64,000 nt of DNA from NCBI GenBank assembly GCA_027493625.1, contig JAOSKM010000001.1, forward strand, positions 1,455,489-1,519,488. Reading direction: 5' to 3'. The notes below the pieces were generated by a model. That model searched no databases. It worked only from the letters and a program-made list of their open reading frames with translations, and had not been told where the DNA came from. Shown one piece after another: positions 53,401 through 62,788 of the stretch (position 1 is its first letter; every line of letters begins with the position of its first letter). This DNA is from Planctomycetota bacterium (GTDB lineage Bacteria > Planctomycetota > UBA8742 > UBA2392). The position numbers and the translations under genes were made by a program.

Positions 53401-55598
53401 TTGAACCATCGCCACCTGCTGATACTGCTGCTGGTCCTGCTGCTGCTTGGCAGCGCGGCCGCGTGGTTCATGGTCGGCGGCGACCCGAACCTGAGCCCGG
53501 CCGAGAGCCCCGCGATGACCGGTGCTGCGCCGCGGGCGCCCGCGCCCCTGGATGGTGAACCGGGCTCGCCCCGCCAACCCTCCCCAACGCGGCGGACGCG
53601 CCCCTCAGCATGGGCGACCAACCGCGGCAGGAAGCCGAAGCCGCCGGGAAGGGCCAGACCCGCGAAGGCGGCAGTGATCCCGCCGGCCGCGCAAACCCCG
53701 GCGACGCTTCAACCCCTGGCGGCGGCGCAAGCAACCCCGCATCGGGCACTCCGCGGCAGCCCCGGCCAGGTCGCGAGCTGACGCCCGCCCAGCGCGAAGA
53801 GCAGCGCCGCCAGGCCACCGGCCGGCCCGCCCTGGCCGAGAAGCTTCGGCGCTCGCCGGGCAGCACATCGGGCAACGTGAGCGAGCAGGGTCTGTCAAAG
53901 TCCACCAGGCAGGACGAGTGGGAAGAACAGTGGTATGCCGAGGGGTTCACGCCGCCGGAGATGACGCCCACGCCCGTGCGAGGCAAGGTCATGAGCCAGG
54001 AGGCGCGCGAAGGCCTGGCCAAGGCGACCGTCGGCCTGATCAGCTTCTTCCCGCTGGACGGCGTGGCGGGCGGGCCGCTGCTGCCGGTGATCACCGAGTT
54101 CACCACCGACGACAATGGCTTCTTCAGCGGCGAGATCCCCGCCAGCAAGCTGGCGCCGCTCAACTACCCGCCCGTGGCGCTGGCGATCAGCTATGAGTCT
54201 TACCGGATCGTGGCGGCCATGCCCATCGACGTGCTGGAGGTCGGCAAGCAGAACGAGTTCGGCATCTTCTGGGCGCCCGAGACGCCCTACACGCTGGACA
54301 CCGACGCGCGCCAGTTCGATGGCGAGCTCAGCGTGGTCTCAACCGGCGAGCTCAACCCGCAGCGCTGGCACACGGCCAAGCGCGCCGCCACACTCAGCTA
54401 CTTCCCGGCCTTTGCCGTTGCCAAGGACGACCCCAAACCCGGCGCCGAGGGCCTGCCCAAGGGCTCCGCAATACTGACCGGCACCTGGGACGGCCGTGAC
54501 GAGCCATACGTCAGCCTGCTGACAGGCGGCCAGATCGTGCAGACACGCCGCCCGGCGCGCGCGGGCATGGTGTCGAGCAAGAGCAGCGGCGGCGAACTGC
54601 CGGCGCCCTTCGACAGGCTGGTGTTCGAGAACGACGCGCTGACGCCCATCGGCGGACAGGTGCTCGATGCAGAGGGCGCGGCGGTGGCGGGCGCCGTGGT
54701 GTCCACAATTGGCGACGTCATCTCGCAGTCCGCACTGACGGACGCCGCCGGCTGGTTCTACTTCGAGGACCCGCCCGAGAAGACCAGCGCCCTGCGCTGC
54801 ACCCACGCCGACTTCGTGGAGACGCAGGTGGCGCCCGTCAGCCCCGGCGACCCGGATGTGCGCATCATCCTGGCTCTGCGCCGCCCGCGCATCCAGATGT
54901 ACGTGACCGACAAGCTGACGCAGGTGCCGCTGACCGAACTGAGCATCAAGGTGATTGGCCTGCACCCCTGGGGCAAGAACGCCGGCAAACCCATGCCGGA
55001 GGCTTTCACCCAGCTGACCTCGACCGACGGCCACTTCCTGCTGGAGTGGGAGTACGCCATCAAGTCGATCACGCTCGAGAAGCTCGGCTACTTCCCCAAG
55101 ACGCTCAACGACCCGGTGGCTACGCAGGCCGAGGGCGAGCTGCAGATCGAGCTCAGCCCCGGCCGCAAGCTGGAGGTGCGCCCGCGCGATTACACGGGTA
55201 TGGAACAGAGCGACCGCTGGTTCAAGGACGCCAAGCCAGAAGACCCGGGCATCTACACGGCCTGGTCGCACCACTGGATCGAGTACGAGCAGGACTTCGG
55301 CGACGCGCCCGAAGCAGGCGAAGAGGGCGGCAGCTTCGACATGGTACTGGGCTGCACCAACCACGGCATCGTGGACAACGACTACCAGTTCGAAGTGGAC
55401 GTGTACGTGGACGGCGTGAAGAAGGGCAAGCTGGTGATCCTCGCCGACAGCCTCAACGAGCGCACCGCACGGATCAGCCTCGGCAAGCTCAGCGGCGCGC
55501 ACACCGTGCGCCTGGTCTGGACCAACGACAAGTGGATCCCGGAACAGCTCGACGCCAACATCCGCTACGCCAGCCTCAAGTTCCTCGAACAGCCATAG
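53401..55598 (+). CDS. large secreted protein with carboxypeptidase-regulatory-like domains, frame broken by one base
   Basis: The start is a TTG after GGAGGACAGGC; the N-terminal helix HLLILLLVLLLLGSAAAW is a signal anchor. A Pro/Gly/Gln-rich spacer is interrupted by a frame shift in the C-run near 53585; adding one base joins it to the downstream frame. The protein then has beta-sandwich modules (PIGGQVLDAEGAAVAGAVVS) and a C-terminal domain, AWSHHWIEYEQDFGDA through KLSGAHTVRLVWTNDKW, that looks like a carbohydrate-binding or jelly-roll module. The total is about 732 residues. No catalytic site is seen. Confidence 0.75.
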
Positions 55599-55604
55599 CA
55601 TGCA

Positions 55605-55701
55605 AGTGGCATCGCCTTCCAGGAGATGAGTATCAGCGGCCTCCGGCCGCTGTCACGCGCCAGAGGCGCGTGGTACTCATTCGCGGGACGCGAATGCCAC
55701 T
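55605..55701. other. nested multi-branched inverted-repeat structure
   Basis: 97 bp can fold into a branched shape. The outer stem is AGTGGCAT/ATGCCACT (55605-55612 with 55694-55701) and the inner stem is ATGAGTA/TACTCAT (55626-55632 with 55674-55680). Inside the inner stem are two hairpins, CAGCGGCC-TCC-GGCCGCTG (55634-55652) and CACGCGC-CAGAG-GCGCGTG (55654-55672). A third hairpin, TCGCG-GGA-CGCGA, sits beside it (55681-55693). It lies in the 120-bp gap between two convergent coding regions. Confidence 0.6.
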
Positions 55702-55718
55702 GTCGCGTGCCACTGGCG

Positions 55719-56062
55719 CTACTTCGACCGGTCCGGGTACTTAGGCTTGGCCGGCACCTGGGGCGGGTTGTCCTTCAGCTCCTTGAGCAGCTCCTCCACC
55801 GCGCGGTCCAGCTCCGGGTCTTCGCCGCGTGCGACCTTGGTCGGGTGCGCGATCACTTCGATGTCCGGGTCAACGCCGTAGCCCTCGATCACCCACTCAC
55901 CCTTGGTGTCGTAGATGCCGAAGGTCGGCGCGATCACCGTGCCGCCATCGATCAGCGAAGGCACGCCGGTGTAGCCGATCAGCCCGCCCCAGGTGCGCGT
56001 GCCGATCAGCTTGCCGCAGCCCGCCGCCTTGAAGTACCAGGGGAAGGCGTCGCCGCCGCTCA
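55719..56062 (-). pseudogene. tricorn-protease C-terminal remnant
   Basis: About 114 codons match the end of tricorn-like/S41 proteases: SGGDAFPWYFKAAGCGKLIG, TRTWGGLIGYTGVPSLIDGG, PTFGIYDTKGEWVIEGYGVD and DPELDRAVEELLKELKDNPP. The frame runs directly into the end of the LRR gene at 56060-56062, and nothing upstream resembles the missing 900-odd residues of the protease. This is a truncation junction, either a real insertion/deletion boundary or a misassembly. Confidence 0.8.
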
Positions 56063-57805
56063 CGCTACGTGCACGTCGGCCCATGAAAGCCGGGATTTCA
56101 ACGCTCGCGCTGCGATAGCAGCGTTATCGGATGTCCCATAGAGTCGCAGGTGTCGAATCATGTGTGTCTTTGCCAGCAAGTCGTATAATGATTCATCCTC
56201 TGTTCCCACGCTCACGAGAGTTATACTTAATAGTTGATCCCGTTCAATCAACTCTTTGAGACTATCGCCACATATATACTTTGACATGCTTATCACCTGC
56301 AGTGCATGGCCCCAGTCGATATTCGCGGGCAACGTCGCCGGCAGCGTCGAGTACAAGCGCAGGCTGCAGAGTGACGGAATTGCTGCGATTGCAGCCAGGT
56401 CATCCCCGGCATTGCTAAAATCGCCACGCAGGAACAGCGAGGAGAGAGACTTCAATTCGCTCAACCGGGCAATTTCACCATGTGGACTTGCCTGTCCTCC
56501 AATGGTAATGCGGGCGTCCCGTAGATTCGGCATGTTGGCGATAATGTATTGGAGACACTCGGCCTTAGCAACGATTACATTGAGCGCGCTGAGTGAAGCC
56601 TTTAATCCGAGCGTTTTGAGAAAAGCACTATCCACCACGTGTGCTAGCGTAAGTGAGACCAGAGCGTCGCAACGCGGCGTAAACCCGAGCGTAATGTCTC
56701 CATTAATAGGTGTATTGAGTAAGAGTTCTTCAAGTTGCGGTTGTTTTAAAGCTGACTTCAGCACGCTCGCGTCGAGGACCGGCACGACCTTTCGGAAGCC
56801 TCCGAGTAGAGACCCAGAAGGCCCCACTTCCATTTTGCGCAACTTCAATGTTTCAAACAGCGTTTCAAGATCACGCGTGTCATACCCACTGCAACTCTTG
56901 ATTGAAAGGTCCGTGATGGATGAAATGGACGCCACCTCGGCCAATCGGCCATCAAGATCACTATTGGTCAAGCTCAAAGATCGCAATTCGTCGAAGCGCT
57001 TGAGAAACGACAACACTCGTTGTGAAAGTTTCGTTCCCGTTGGAAGTGTGAGTTCATCCACTTTATACGTACCATCGCAGGACTCGGGCGCCCACTCTTG
57101 CGAAACAACACACCGTGACATATCCAGAGAGACCAGGCTTGGAAGAGTAAGAATAATATTCAGATCAGATGGTGACCCCATGCCACCATATTCTAGCACT
57201 TCAAGTTGGTGATCGCCCACTTCAATTTGATTCGGGAGGGCTGACTCGATACTCGGAATATGTGATGAATACATCCAGCGCATACTGCTTACTCGCGATC
57301 CCCTTATCGCCCCGAGCGCCTGCTGAAATGTAATCGGCCCGCCGATTGTAAGCCGGCAACTTTGTTCAAACCGAGCCACAAGATTGAGCATGGCTAGAAG
57401 CACGCGTTCATCTTCGAAGCCAAGCAGTGTCCAGTCGGGCGGTGATCGATCGAGGGAAATACTGGCAACGTTCACTTCCGTAAGGGTTCCCTGAGCCCTC
57501 ATTTCAATGCTGGTTACGCCCGGCTTCGACGCGATCATTTCAATCAGGGCGGGCGTGGGATTCATTAGTACAACTCGCCCATGTAACTGGTTCTCTCGCA
57601 CCGAACCGATGTCCTGACCGTCGATCCGCAGAGGGTAGCCTCCCGCGGGCGAAACGACATGCCCGGCCTTCTCCCGTGACCCAGCCGTCGGCCATTCGGC
57701 GCTTGACAGCTTCTCCGACTCGACGGAAGCGGAAAACAGCATGACCACGGCGATAGCGAGCAGGGGGAACCCGGTCCCGCGAAATCCGCATGGCCGCTCC
57801 AGCAA
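56060..57805 (-). CDS. secreted leucine-rich-repeat-like protein
   Basis: A 581-residue protein. A TTG start is followed by a signal sequence (GFPLLAIAVVMLFSASVES). The body is a run of leucine-rich-type repeats: LPSLVSLDMSRCVVSQ, FDELRSLSLTNSDLDGRLAE, ISSITDLSIKSCSGYDTRDL, LKSLSSLFLRGDFSNAGDD and AIPSLCSLRLYSTLPATLPA. The DNA is clearly less GC-rich than surrounding genes, so it may have been acquired. LRR proteins usually bind other proteins. It is part of the island-like stretch next to the capsid-like gene. Confidence 0.8.
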   Translation of the reverse strand: MLERPCGFRGTGFPLLAIAVVMLFSASVESEKLSSAEWPTAGSREKAGHVVSPAGGYPLRIDGQDIGSVRENQLHGRVVLMNPTPALIEMIASKPGVTSIEMRAQGTLTEVNVASISLDRSPPDWTLLGFEDERVLLAMLNLVARFEQSCRLTIGGPITFQQALGAIRGSRVSSMRWMYSSHIPSIESALPNQIEVGDHQLEVLEYGGMGSPSDLNIILTLPSLVSLDMSRCVVSQEWAPESCDGTYKVDELTLPTGTKLSQRVLSFLKRFDELRSLSLTNSDLDGRLAEVASISSITDLSIKSCSGYDTRDLETLFETLKLRKMEVGPSGSLLGGFRKVVPVLDASVLKSALKQPQLEELLLNTPINGDITLGFTPRCDALVSLTLAHVVDSAFLKTLGLKASLSALNVIVAKAECLQYIIANMPNLRDARITIGGQASPHGEIARLSELKSLSSLFLRGDFSNAGDDLAAIAAIPSLCSLRLYSTLPATLPANIDWGHALQVISMSKYICGDSLKELIERDQLLSITLVSVGTEDESLYDLLAKTHMIRHLRLYGTSDNAAIAARALKSRLSWADVHVA

Positions 57806-57856
57806 TACATTTGCTAGGAGCGCGCACGAACACCTCGCCTGGGAAGCGTATGCTTT

Positions 57857-59380
57857 TCATAAGCCCAAGCCCGCTAGAGCTGAATTGGCGCCAAAGGTGG
57901 GAGGGCCCGGCAATGGTCCGGGTTTACCCGGCTCGTTTCCGGGCTCTTCCCCAGGTCCGGGAACAGGAATTGGCCCTGGCAAATCGGGGGCGTCTGCGGG
58001 CTCCGTGCCCGTCCCGTCGCCTTCCGGGGGTGTTGCCGGATCTTGTTGCGGATCAACACACACGCACTTGAACAGGAACTCTGTCTCTACTCGCGCCCAC
58101 CAGCGAACGTACAGATCAAAGTCCACGACCACAACAGGACGCCCGCCATCCATGCCATTTTTCGTCCTTCGAACATCCAATACGTTCCACTGCCAACGCA
58201 GTTCGATTACTCGAAAGTAATTCATTAGTATCTGACCGAAGCACACTTCCGGGGCGTTGCAATTCTCATCACTGCACGGGTCTTCCTTCAAGGTAATGCC
58301 GGGCCAACGTCTAAGCGCTTCTCGTATTGAATTGACGAGTTGGTCCCAGGGTGAGCGCCCCTTTAACCCCTCAAGCACAGCCGAGGGAACTCTCCCTGTT
58401 CGTCCAAGCCACTCATTGGCCGCGCCTCGCGTTTCATCGGCCTCGACCTCGGCCGCTTGATCCGGGGAGTCATCGCCCGCTTTCAGGTGGCGGTTGAGCT
58501 CCGCCTCGATGATATGTGCAGTGGTTCCCTCGCTCGTCATGGCAGTCGCAGGCTTGTTGTCTTCAATTTTGTGGTCGGGCACGAAAACTGTCCGACCCTT
58601 GACGGTCTTTATGAACTTCGCGCCAAGTGGAACCCAGAGCTGAATAACATATGCCTGCCCGAATACATCGCAATCTTCTTTCACGGGCGGCTGCGAGCGC
58701 CAATCGGCAGGATCGGGAACACGGCGGCCAGAATCCCACTCTGCCGACGGGAAGAAATATTCAATTAGAGCGCGCAACAGCCCGGGAATGATATGAAAAC
58801 CCGGCAGCAATGGCATGGTGGGGCCAACTTCATATTCTGCCCTATATTGCACCAGTAGCAGGCGCAATAAATGTGGCCAGATGTGAAATCCCGGCAACTT
58901 CGGAGTTGGCGTACTTGCTGATTCAAGCCACGGCGCCGTGATCTGGGACGCCATCAATACGTCTTCACCCGACAGGACGTGTCGGATTCTCTCTGGCACC
59001 ATCATGTTCTGTGGTTGCTCGGCCGAGGGCGGCGCAACCTGCTTCGACATGGCTGCTGGACCGTCAGGGTTTACCGACACAGCACTAGCATCGAACAAGC
59101 TGACTACTTCGCCGGTATTTAAACGCCGCCGCACCTCGCTTCTAAGGATCGGTGCGGCGGTTGGAACACGCGAATGGATGCCCACGTCGGAGTTGCGCTC
59201 CGTGTCCACTTTCATGACTGTGTAATAGGCGTGAGTGATCTCCAATTCGTCCGCTGTGGGTGGCTTGAATGGAAACACGTTGAACTTTCCCGGGAGTCGT
59301 TTGCCTATAGGATAGGCCTTGACAGTCCGGCCCTCCAACTGATCCGAGCAGGCGGAACATTTCTTGTTTTCTTCAGCCAA
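57857..59380 (-). CDS. uncharacterised 507-residue protein of the capsid-like island
   Basis: A helical and Pro-rich protein with an internal duplication: KLPGFHIWPHLLRLLL (near residue 160) and LLPGFHIIPGLLRALIEYF (near 190). A Cys-rich stretch (CSDENCNAPEVC, FKCVCVDP) lies in the C-terminal half and the end is a Pro/Gly tail. The start given here is a TTG. A shift of one base at 59380 would join an upstream frame starting at the ATG of 59448 (MTKAEEPATETVAREESTGV), so the N-terminus may be longer by about 23 residues. No family is recognised. The neighbouring capsid-like gene suggests a structural or cargo partner. Confidence 0.65.
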   Translation of the reverse strand: MAEENKKCSACSDQLEGRTVKAYPIGKRLPGKFNVFPFKPPTADELEITHAYYTVMKVDTERNSDVGIHSRVPTAAPILRSEVRRRLNTGEVVSLFDASAVSVNPDGPAAMSKQVAPPSAEQPQNMMVPERIRHVLSGEDVLMASQITAPWLESASTPTPKLPGFHIWPHLLRLLLVQYRAEYEVGPTMPLLPGFHIIPGLLRALIEYFFPSAEWDSGRRVPDPADWRSQPPVKEDCDVFGQAYVIQLWVPLGAKFIKTVKGRTVFVPDHKIEDNKPATAMTSEGTTAHIIEAELNRHLKAGDDSPDQAAEVEADETRGAANEWLGRTGRVPSAVLEGLKGRSPWDQLVNSIREALRRWPGITLKEDPCSDENCNAPEVCFGQILMNYFRVIELRWQWNVLDVRRTKNGMDGGRPVVVVDFDLYVRWWARVETEFLFKCVCVDPQQDPATPPEGDGTGTEPADAPDLPGPIPVPGPGEEPGNEPGKPGPLPGPPTFGANSALAGLGL

Positions 59381-59484
59381 GGTGTTTCCACTCCTGTGGA
59401 TTCTTCGCGTGCAACCGTCTCGGTCGCGGGTTCTTCCGCCTTCGTCATGATTTCAGTACGCAGATTGCGGGCTCGCACCTGTTG

Positions 59485-60450
59485 CTACGCCGGTAGGGGG
59501 CCGCATTCGCCCACATGCTCGAAGTTTGTCAGCAGGCTCAACGCGCCTTGGCTTCCCAAGGCCAAGCCGGCCGGCATCGTCACCCAGATGTCCTTTGTCA
59601 TGTTCACTGTCTGGTTCACAAAGTCCGGCTGGCCGTTGGTCGTCCTTAGTAAGAACGGGTTGCGCTCCATTCCGGCCGGAACAATTCTGGTCAATCCGCG
59701 TGTATGCCCCTTCCCGCCGTCGTCGCCCAGCACCATAAACCAGATGCGGCGGTCTGCAGGCTGCACGCCCGGATTCATTTCGTCGTTGATTACCCAGGGC
59801 GTGCCGTTGAAGCTTGGAACCACGCAGTCATTCCAGCGGCCGGTTGCCGGGCAGTACCAGCGCCAAGGCACATATTCGAGGTTCTGGCCGTTCAACCGGC
59901 ACAGGTTCTCGTAGCTTTCCAGCGAACGCGCATTGCTCATGATGACAGTGGGCCTACCGTTGTTGGCCGTGACCAAGTGATACGCCCGGCTCAAACACGG
60001 GAACGACAGAGGTGCACCGCCCATATTCACAATGCGACCAGGTGCCACCAGATCGAGCAATCCGCCGAATACCGGGTCGCCGGTGGACGTGTCCATACGT
60101 CCGTAGTAGCCGTACCAGTTCTCGATCTCGCCGAGGGCGACGTTACCGTCTACGATGTCTGTGGGGTGTCGATAGATTGCCTGATCGGCCATACAGACGG
60201 GAACGCGTGCCACGTACTGCACCATGCCGAAGCGAGCCGGTGTTACCTGCGTGCTGATGTCGTCTGCCGGCTCACAGGGTCCGACAACCTGCGCGGGTTT
60301 GATTGCGGGCACGCGCGGGTAAACCAGAAAGCCGCCGTTGATGCCAAGGACAGGCATGACGCCGTGAATCTGGATGCGCCGAGGTTCGTTTTCGACGAAC
60401 CATTTTGCTGCCTGAATGTTCGCGGCATCCGACGCTCCAGAAAACGGCAT
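59485..60450 (-). CDS. HK97-fold major-capsid-like protein
   Basis: A 321-residue protein, starting at MPFSGASDAANIQAAKWFV after GGAGG. The middle, LLDLVAPGRIVNMGGAPLSF then GRPTVIMSNARSLESYENLC, resembles the A-domain region of HK97-type major capsid proteins. VPSFNGTPWVINDEMNP and FMVLGDDGGKGHTRGLTRI match their C-terminal strands. No portal, terminase, protease or tail gene is visible, so it is not a normal prophage. It could be an encapsulin-like shell, a domesticated phage protein, or part of an incomplete phage. Sequence similarity is at the motif level only. Confidence 0.55.
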   Translation of the reverse strand: MPFSGASDAANIQAAKWFVENEPRRIQIHGVMPVLGINGGFLVYPRVPAIKPAQVVGPCEPADDISTQVTPARFGMVQYVARVPVCMADQAIYRHPTDIVDGNVALGEIENWYGYYGRMDTSTGDPVFGGLLDLVAPGRIVNMGGAPLSFPCLSRAYHLVTANNGRPTVIMSNARSLESYENLCRLNGQNLEYVPWRWYCPATGRWNDCVVPSFNGTPWVINDEMNPGVQPADRRIWFMVLGDDGGKGHTRGLTRIVPAGMERNPFLLRTTNGQPDFVNQTVNMTKDIWVTMPAGLALGSQGALSLLTNFEHVGECGPLPA

Positions 60451-60568
60451 AACAGCCTCCATGATGTTCAGCACCCCAGCCTACGCCACTGATGTCACGG
60501 TCTCTCGCTTTTTTTTTTAACATTCCTGTCACAGTTTCTGGACACTGTATTGCCGTGCACCACACGTC

Positions 60569-60674
60569 CGGCCGGCGCGCAGCGCCGCGGGGGTTCGACG
60601 AGGTCCGCTAAGGCATGCAAACAGGGGCACCCGGTCGGATGCCCTGTACTGGCGGAGGAGGAGGGATTCGAACC
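60569..60674. repeat. 106-bp direct repeat, copy 1 (contains a tRNA-Ser 3' fragment)
   Basis: The sequence from GGCCGGCGCGCAGCGCC to GGGATTCGAACC is nearly identical to 60714-60820, with one C missing. It includes the last 25-28 bp of the tRNA-Ser gene (T arm and acceptor), but the rest of the tRNA is replaced by unrelated DNA (AAACGCCGCAGGCGTTT...). Confidence 0.85.
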
Positions 60675-60713
60675 TCAAACGCCGCAGGCGTTTGACAGCG
60701 CAGCTTTGCGGAG

Positions 60714-60885
<172 letters not shown>

Positions 60886-61280
60886 GCAGTGGATGGGGCA
60901 AGGATAACCACGGTTCGCCGCCCCGGCCAGCGCCGGGAAATCGCAAAGAGCGGCCCGCGATCGAGCACCAGCGCCGCGGCGGCCAGGCGCTCGGGCGAGA
61001 TTTTTTCCAGCGCGGCGTGTGCCTGGGAGATGAAGCAGCCAAGGCAGCGCGCGGCGCGGGCCAGCATGGCGCGGGCGTCGTCGTCGGGCAAAGGCCCGAC
61101 GGACTTGCCGGCAATGGAAAGGTCCAGCGGGGCCGAGCTGGTGGCGGTGTCAGGCACAGACCGCTCAACCGGAGGGCGAAACTTCTTGTTACTCATGGCA
61201 GTGACCTCATCAAAAGAACCGCCATGAGTGTAAGAACCAGTGCGACACGACCCGGGGGCGGGTAACTGGCCCGCTCGGCA

Positions 61281-61703
61281 TTACTGGGCAAGGATGAACC
61301 TACTAACCGCCGCCCTACACTCCGCCAACTTCTCGCGTTTTAGCGTGCCCATGTAACGGCGCTTCCAGTCAACATGGTCCGTCCAAACGCGATCTGGCCG
61401 AAAATAGGTAACTTCCTCCATTGCGCCCAGTGGTACGACATCTTCAGGATCGATCCTCACCGCCCCGCGATCCGAATAATCCTGGGTGGTACACATGCCA
61501 ATGATTACGTTGACACCTTCCCGCCGCAGAATCACCACAGGACGGTCGTCGGACTTTTGGTTTTCGGCTAACTCGATGGCCTTGTCGTACTCGCCGCGTT
61601 CGCGTGCCTCTTCCAAGCGCGCGTCGATCTCCTCGTGCTCCTTCGGCGAAAGAACACGAGGGAGTTCCCAGAAGAAAATCTGACCAGCGGAGGGGTTGGA
61701 CAT
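61281..61703 (-). CDS. PemK/MazF-like protein
   Basis: A protein of about 140 residues, starting at MSNPSAGQIFFWELPRVLSP (a TTG 6 bp upstream is an alternative). GQIFFWELPR at the N-terminus, DRPVVILRREGVNVIIG in the middle and RVWTDHVDWKRRYMGTLKRE near the end follow the order of PemK/MazF-like endoribonucleases, including the central SH3-like barrel. The helical insert (KEHEEIDARLEEARERGEYD) is unusual. It is the third gene of an operon with a small upstream protein that could be its antidote. Confidence 0.6.
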   Translation of the reverse strand: MSNPSAGQIFFWELPRVLSPKEHEEIDARLEEARERGEYDKAIELAENQKSDDRPVVILRREGVNVIIGMCTTQDYSDRGAVRIDPEDVVPLGAMEEVTYFRPDRVWTDHVDWKRRYMGTLKREKLAECRAAVSRFILAQ

Positions 61704-61712
61704 CTTCAAACC

Positions 61713-61982
61713 CTAGTCCTGCATGGCTTCAGGACGATAGAGACGTTTTGGGCCATCTGGCGAACGCGCCTCATTGCGCTTCACCTGTTTGAGGATCTCC
61801 CGGTTCTGATCGCGAAGCATCTGGACGTAACGGGCCTGGAGTGCTTCGATAACGCGCTTTGAGCTGGGTTGAGTGGGATTCACTCTGGGGGTGATTCTGA
61901 CCTTTACTGAACCTTCTGCCCCGGAGCCGTCGATCGGGACATCTAGTTGATCCGCCTCATGTGGCGCTTGTGTGATTGTCAT
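61713..61982 (-). CDS. 89-residue protein between DUF6941 and PemK/MazF-like genes
   Basis: Starts MTITQAPHEADQLDVPIDGS after GAGAGGTGA. It begins acidic and then has a helical part, SKRVIEALQARYVQMLRDQN. It overlaps the upstream gene by ATGA and ends 3-9 bp before the PemK/MazF-like gene. Its size, charge and position suit an antitoxin or adaptor for the downstream protein, but it matches no antitoxin family I know. Confidence 0.6.
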   Translation of the reverse strand: MTITQAPHEADQLDVPIDGSGAEGSVKVRITPRVNPTQPSSKRVIEALQARYVQMLRDQNREILKQVKRNEARSPDGPKRLYRPEAMQD

Positions 61983-62422
61983 TGTTCACCTCTCGAAGTT
62001 GGATCCGTAACGTGAACGGTCCACACGTCTATGAACTCCTCGTCCACAAAGAACGCGATGTCATGGATGCCAGTTGCATCAAAGCGCGCTCCAGTGACCC
62101 GCATGGCAAACTCGAAGTTCGTGCGCTTGCCCCGCGATCCCACAACCGACTCAGCGACCTCAAAGTCCAGCTTGCCATGGAACACGGGCGGGAGTTCAGG
62201 ACTTTCGACCTCTGACCCGGCCTTCCTCAGCTCGAGCAGCAGAGAAGATCCATTCTTGATGAAGATATCTGTAATGCGGAAGTAAATGAAGAACGTGGAC
62301 TTCACGCCCGGTAATGGGGCGCGAAAGTTGATGCGATCAAACACTCCCTGAAGTGTCCACTTGCCATCGACGAGCATGGCACCGTCACAAAGGAGCACTT
62401 GAACCTTGGGCTTGTCGGCCAT
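61979..62422 (-). CDS. DUF6941-like protein
   Basis: A 147-residue beta-rich protein: VQVLLCDGAMLVDGKWTLQG, FDRINFRAPLPGVKSTFFIY and TGARFDATGIHDIAFFVDEE. This pattern matches proteins annotated DUF6941 in environmental genomes. It is the first gene of a three-gene operon with the 89-residue protein and the PemK/MazF-like protein, starting after AGAGGAATAG. The function is unknown. Confidence 0.65.
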   Translation of the reverse strand: MADKPKVQVLLCDGAMLVDGKWTLQGVFDRINFRAPLPGVKSTFFIYFRITDIFIKNGSSLLLELRKAGSEVESPELPPVFHGKLDFEVAESVVGSRGKRTNFEFAMRVTGARFDATGIHDIAFFVDEEFIDVWTVHVTDPTSRGEQ

Positions 62423-62788
62423 TCTATTCCTCTAACTGCCGCAACCAAACATGATCCCCCAAGTCACGCTCTTGTGCAAGTGGGCCGACCGCAAGTCCTC
62501 CCACTGGCACAAATCCCACGAGTCAAACGCACCCACCGTTTGCGCCCTCGTTTACACCACTTGGCCCCAAATGCCAGAAACCCCGCCAGATAGCGGGGTT
62601 CCGGTCATTCAAGAGGCGGGCTTTAGACCCTCCCGTCCGCGGAAGCGGGAACGCGCTCTCCGGCTAGGGTGTGTAATCCACTCCGCCGCCGCCTCCGGCG
62701 GCTAGCCTATGACTGCTACACACGGCAGGTTGGATTTGGAATTGTCCCTGCCTGCCTTCGGGTCAGACTGGTGCGTGGAGGACTGACC
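62423..62788. other. intergenic region upstream of the DUF6941 operon
   Basis: 366 bp with no convincing gene. A hairpin AACCCCGC/GCGGGGTT lies at 62579-62600. CCGCCGCCGCC is followed by a CCTCCGGCGG run near 62690. The promoter of the minus-strand DUF6941 operon must be at its left end; AT-rich tracts there (TTCTATTCC) are not decisive. Confidence 0.4.
62579..62600 (+). terminator. short hairpin in the DUF6941 upstream region
   Basis: AACCCCGC and GCGGGGTT enclose a 6-base loop. No T run follows, so its function is uncertain. Confidence 0.45.

Noticed and set aside
59485..60450. Complete prophage
   Set aside because: Apart from the capsid-like gene there is no portal, terminase, protease, tail or lysis gene within the window.
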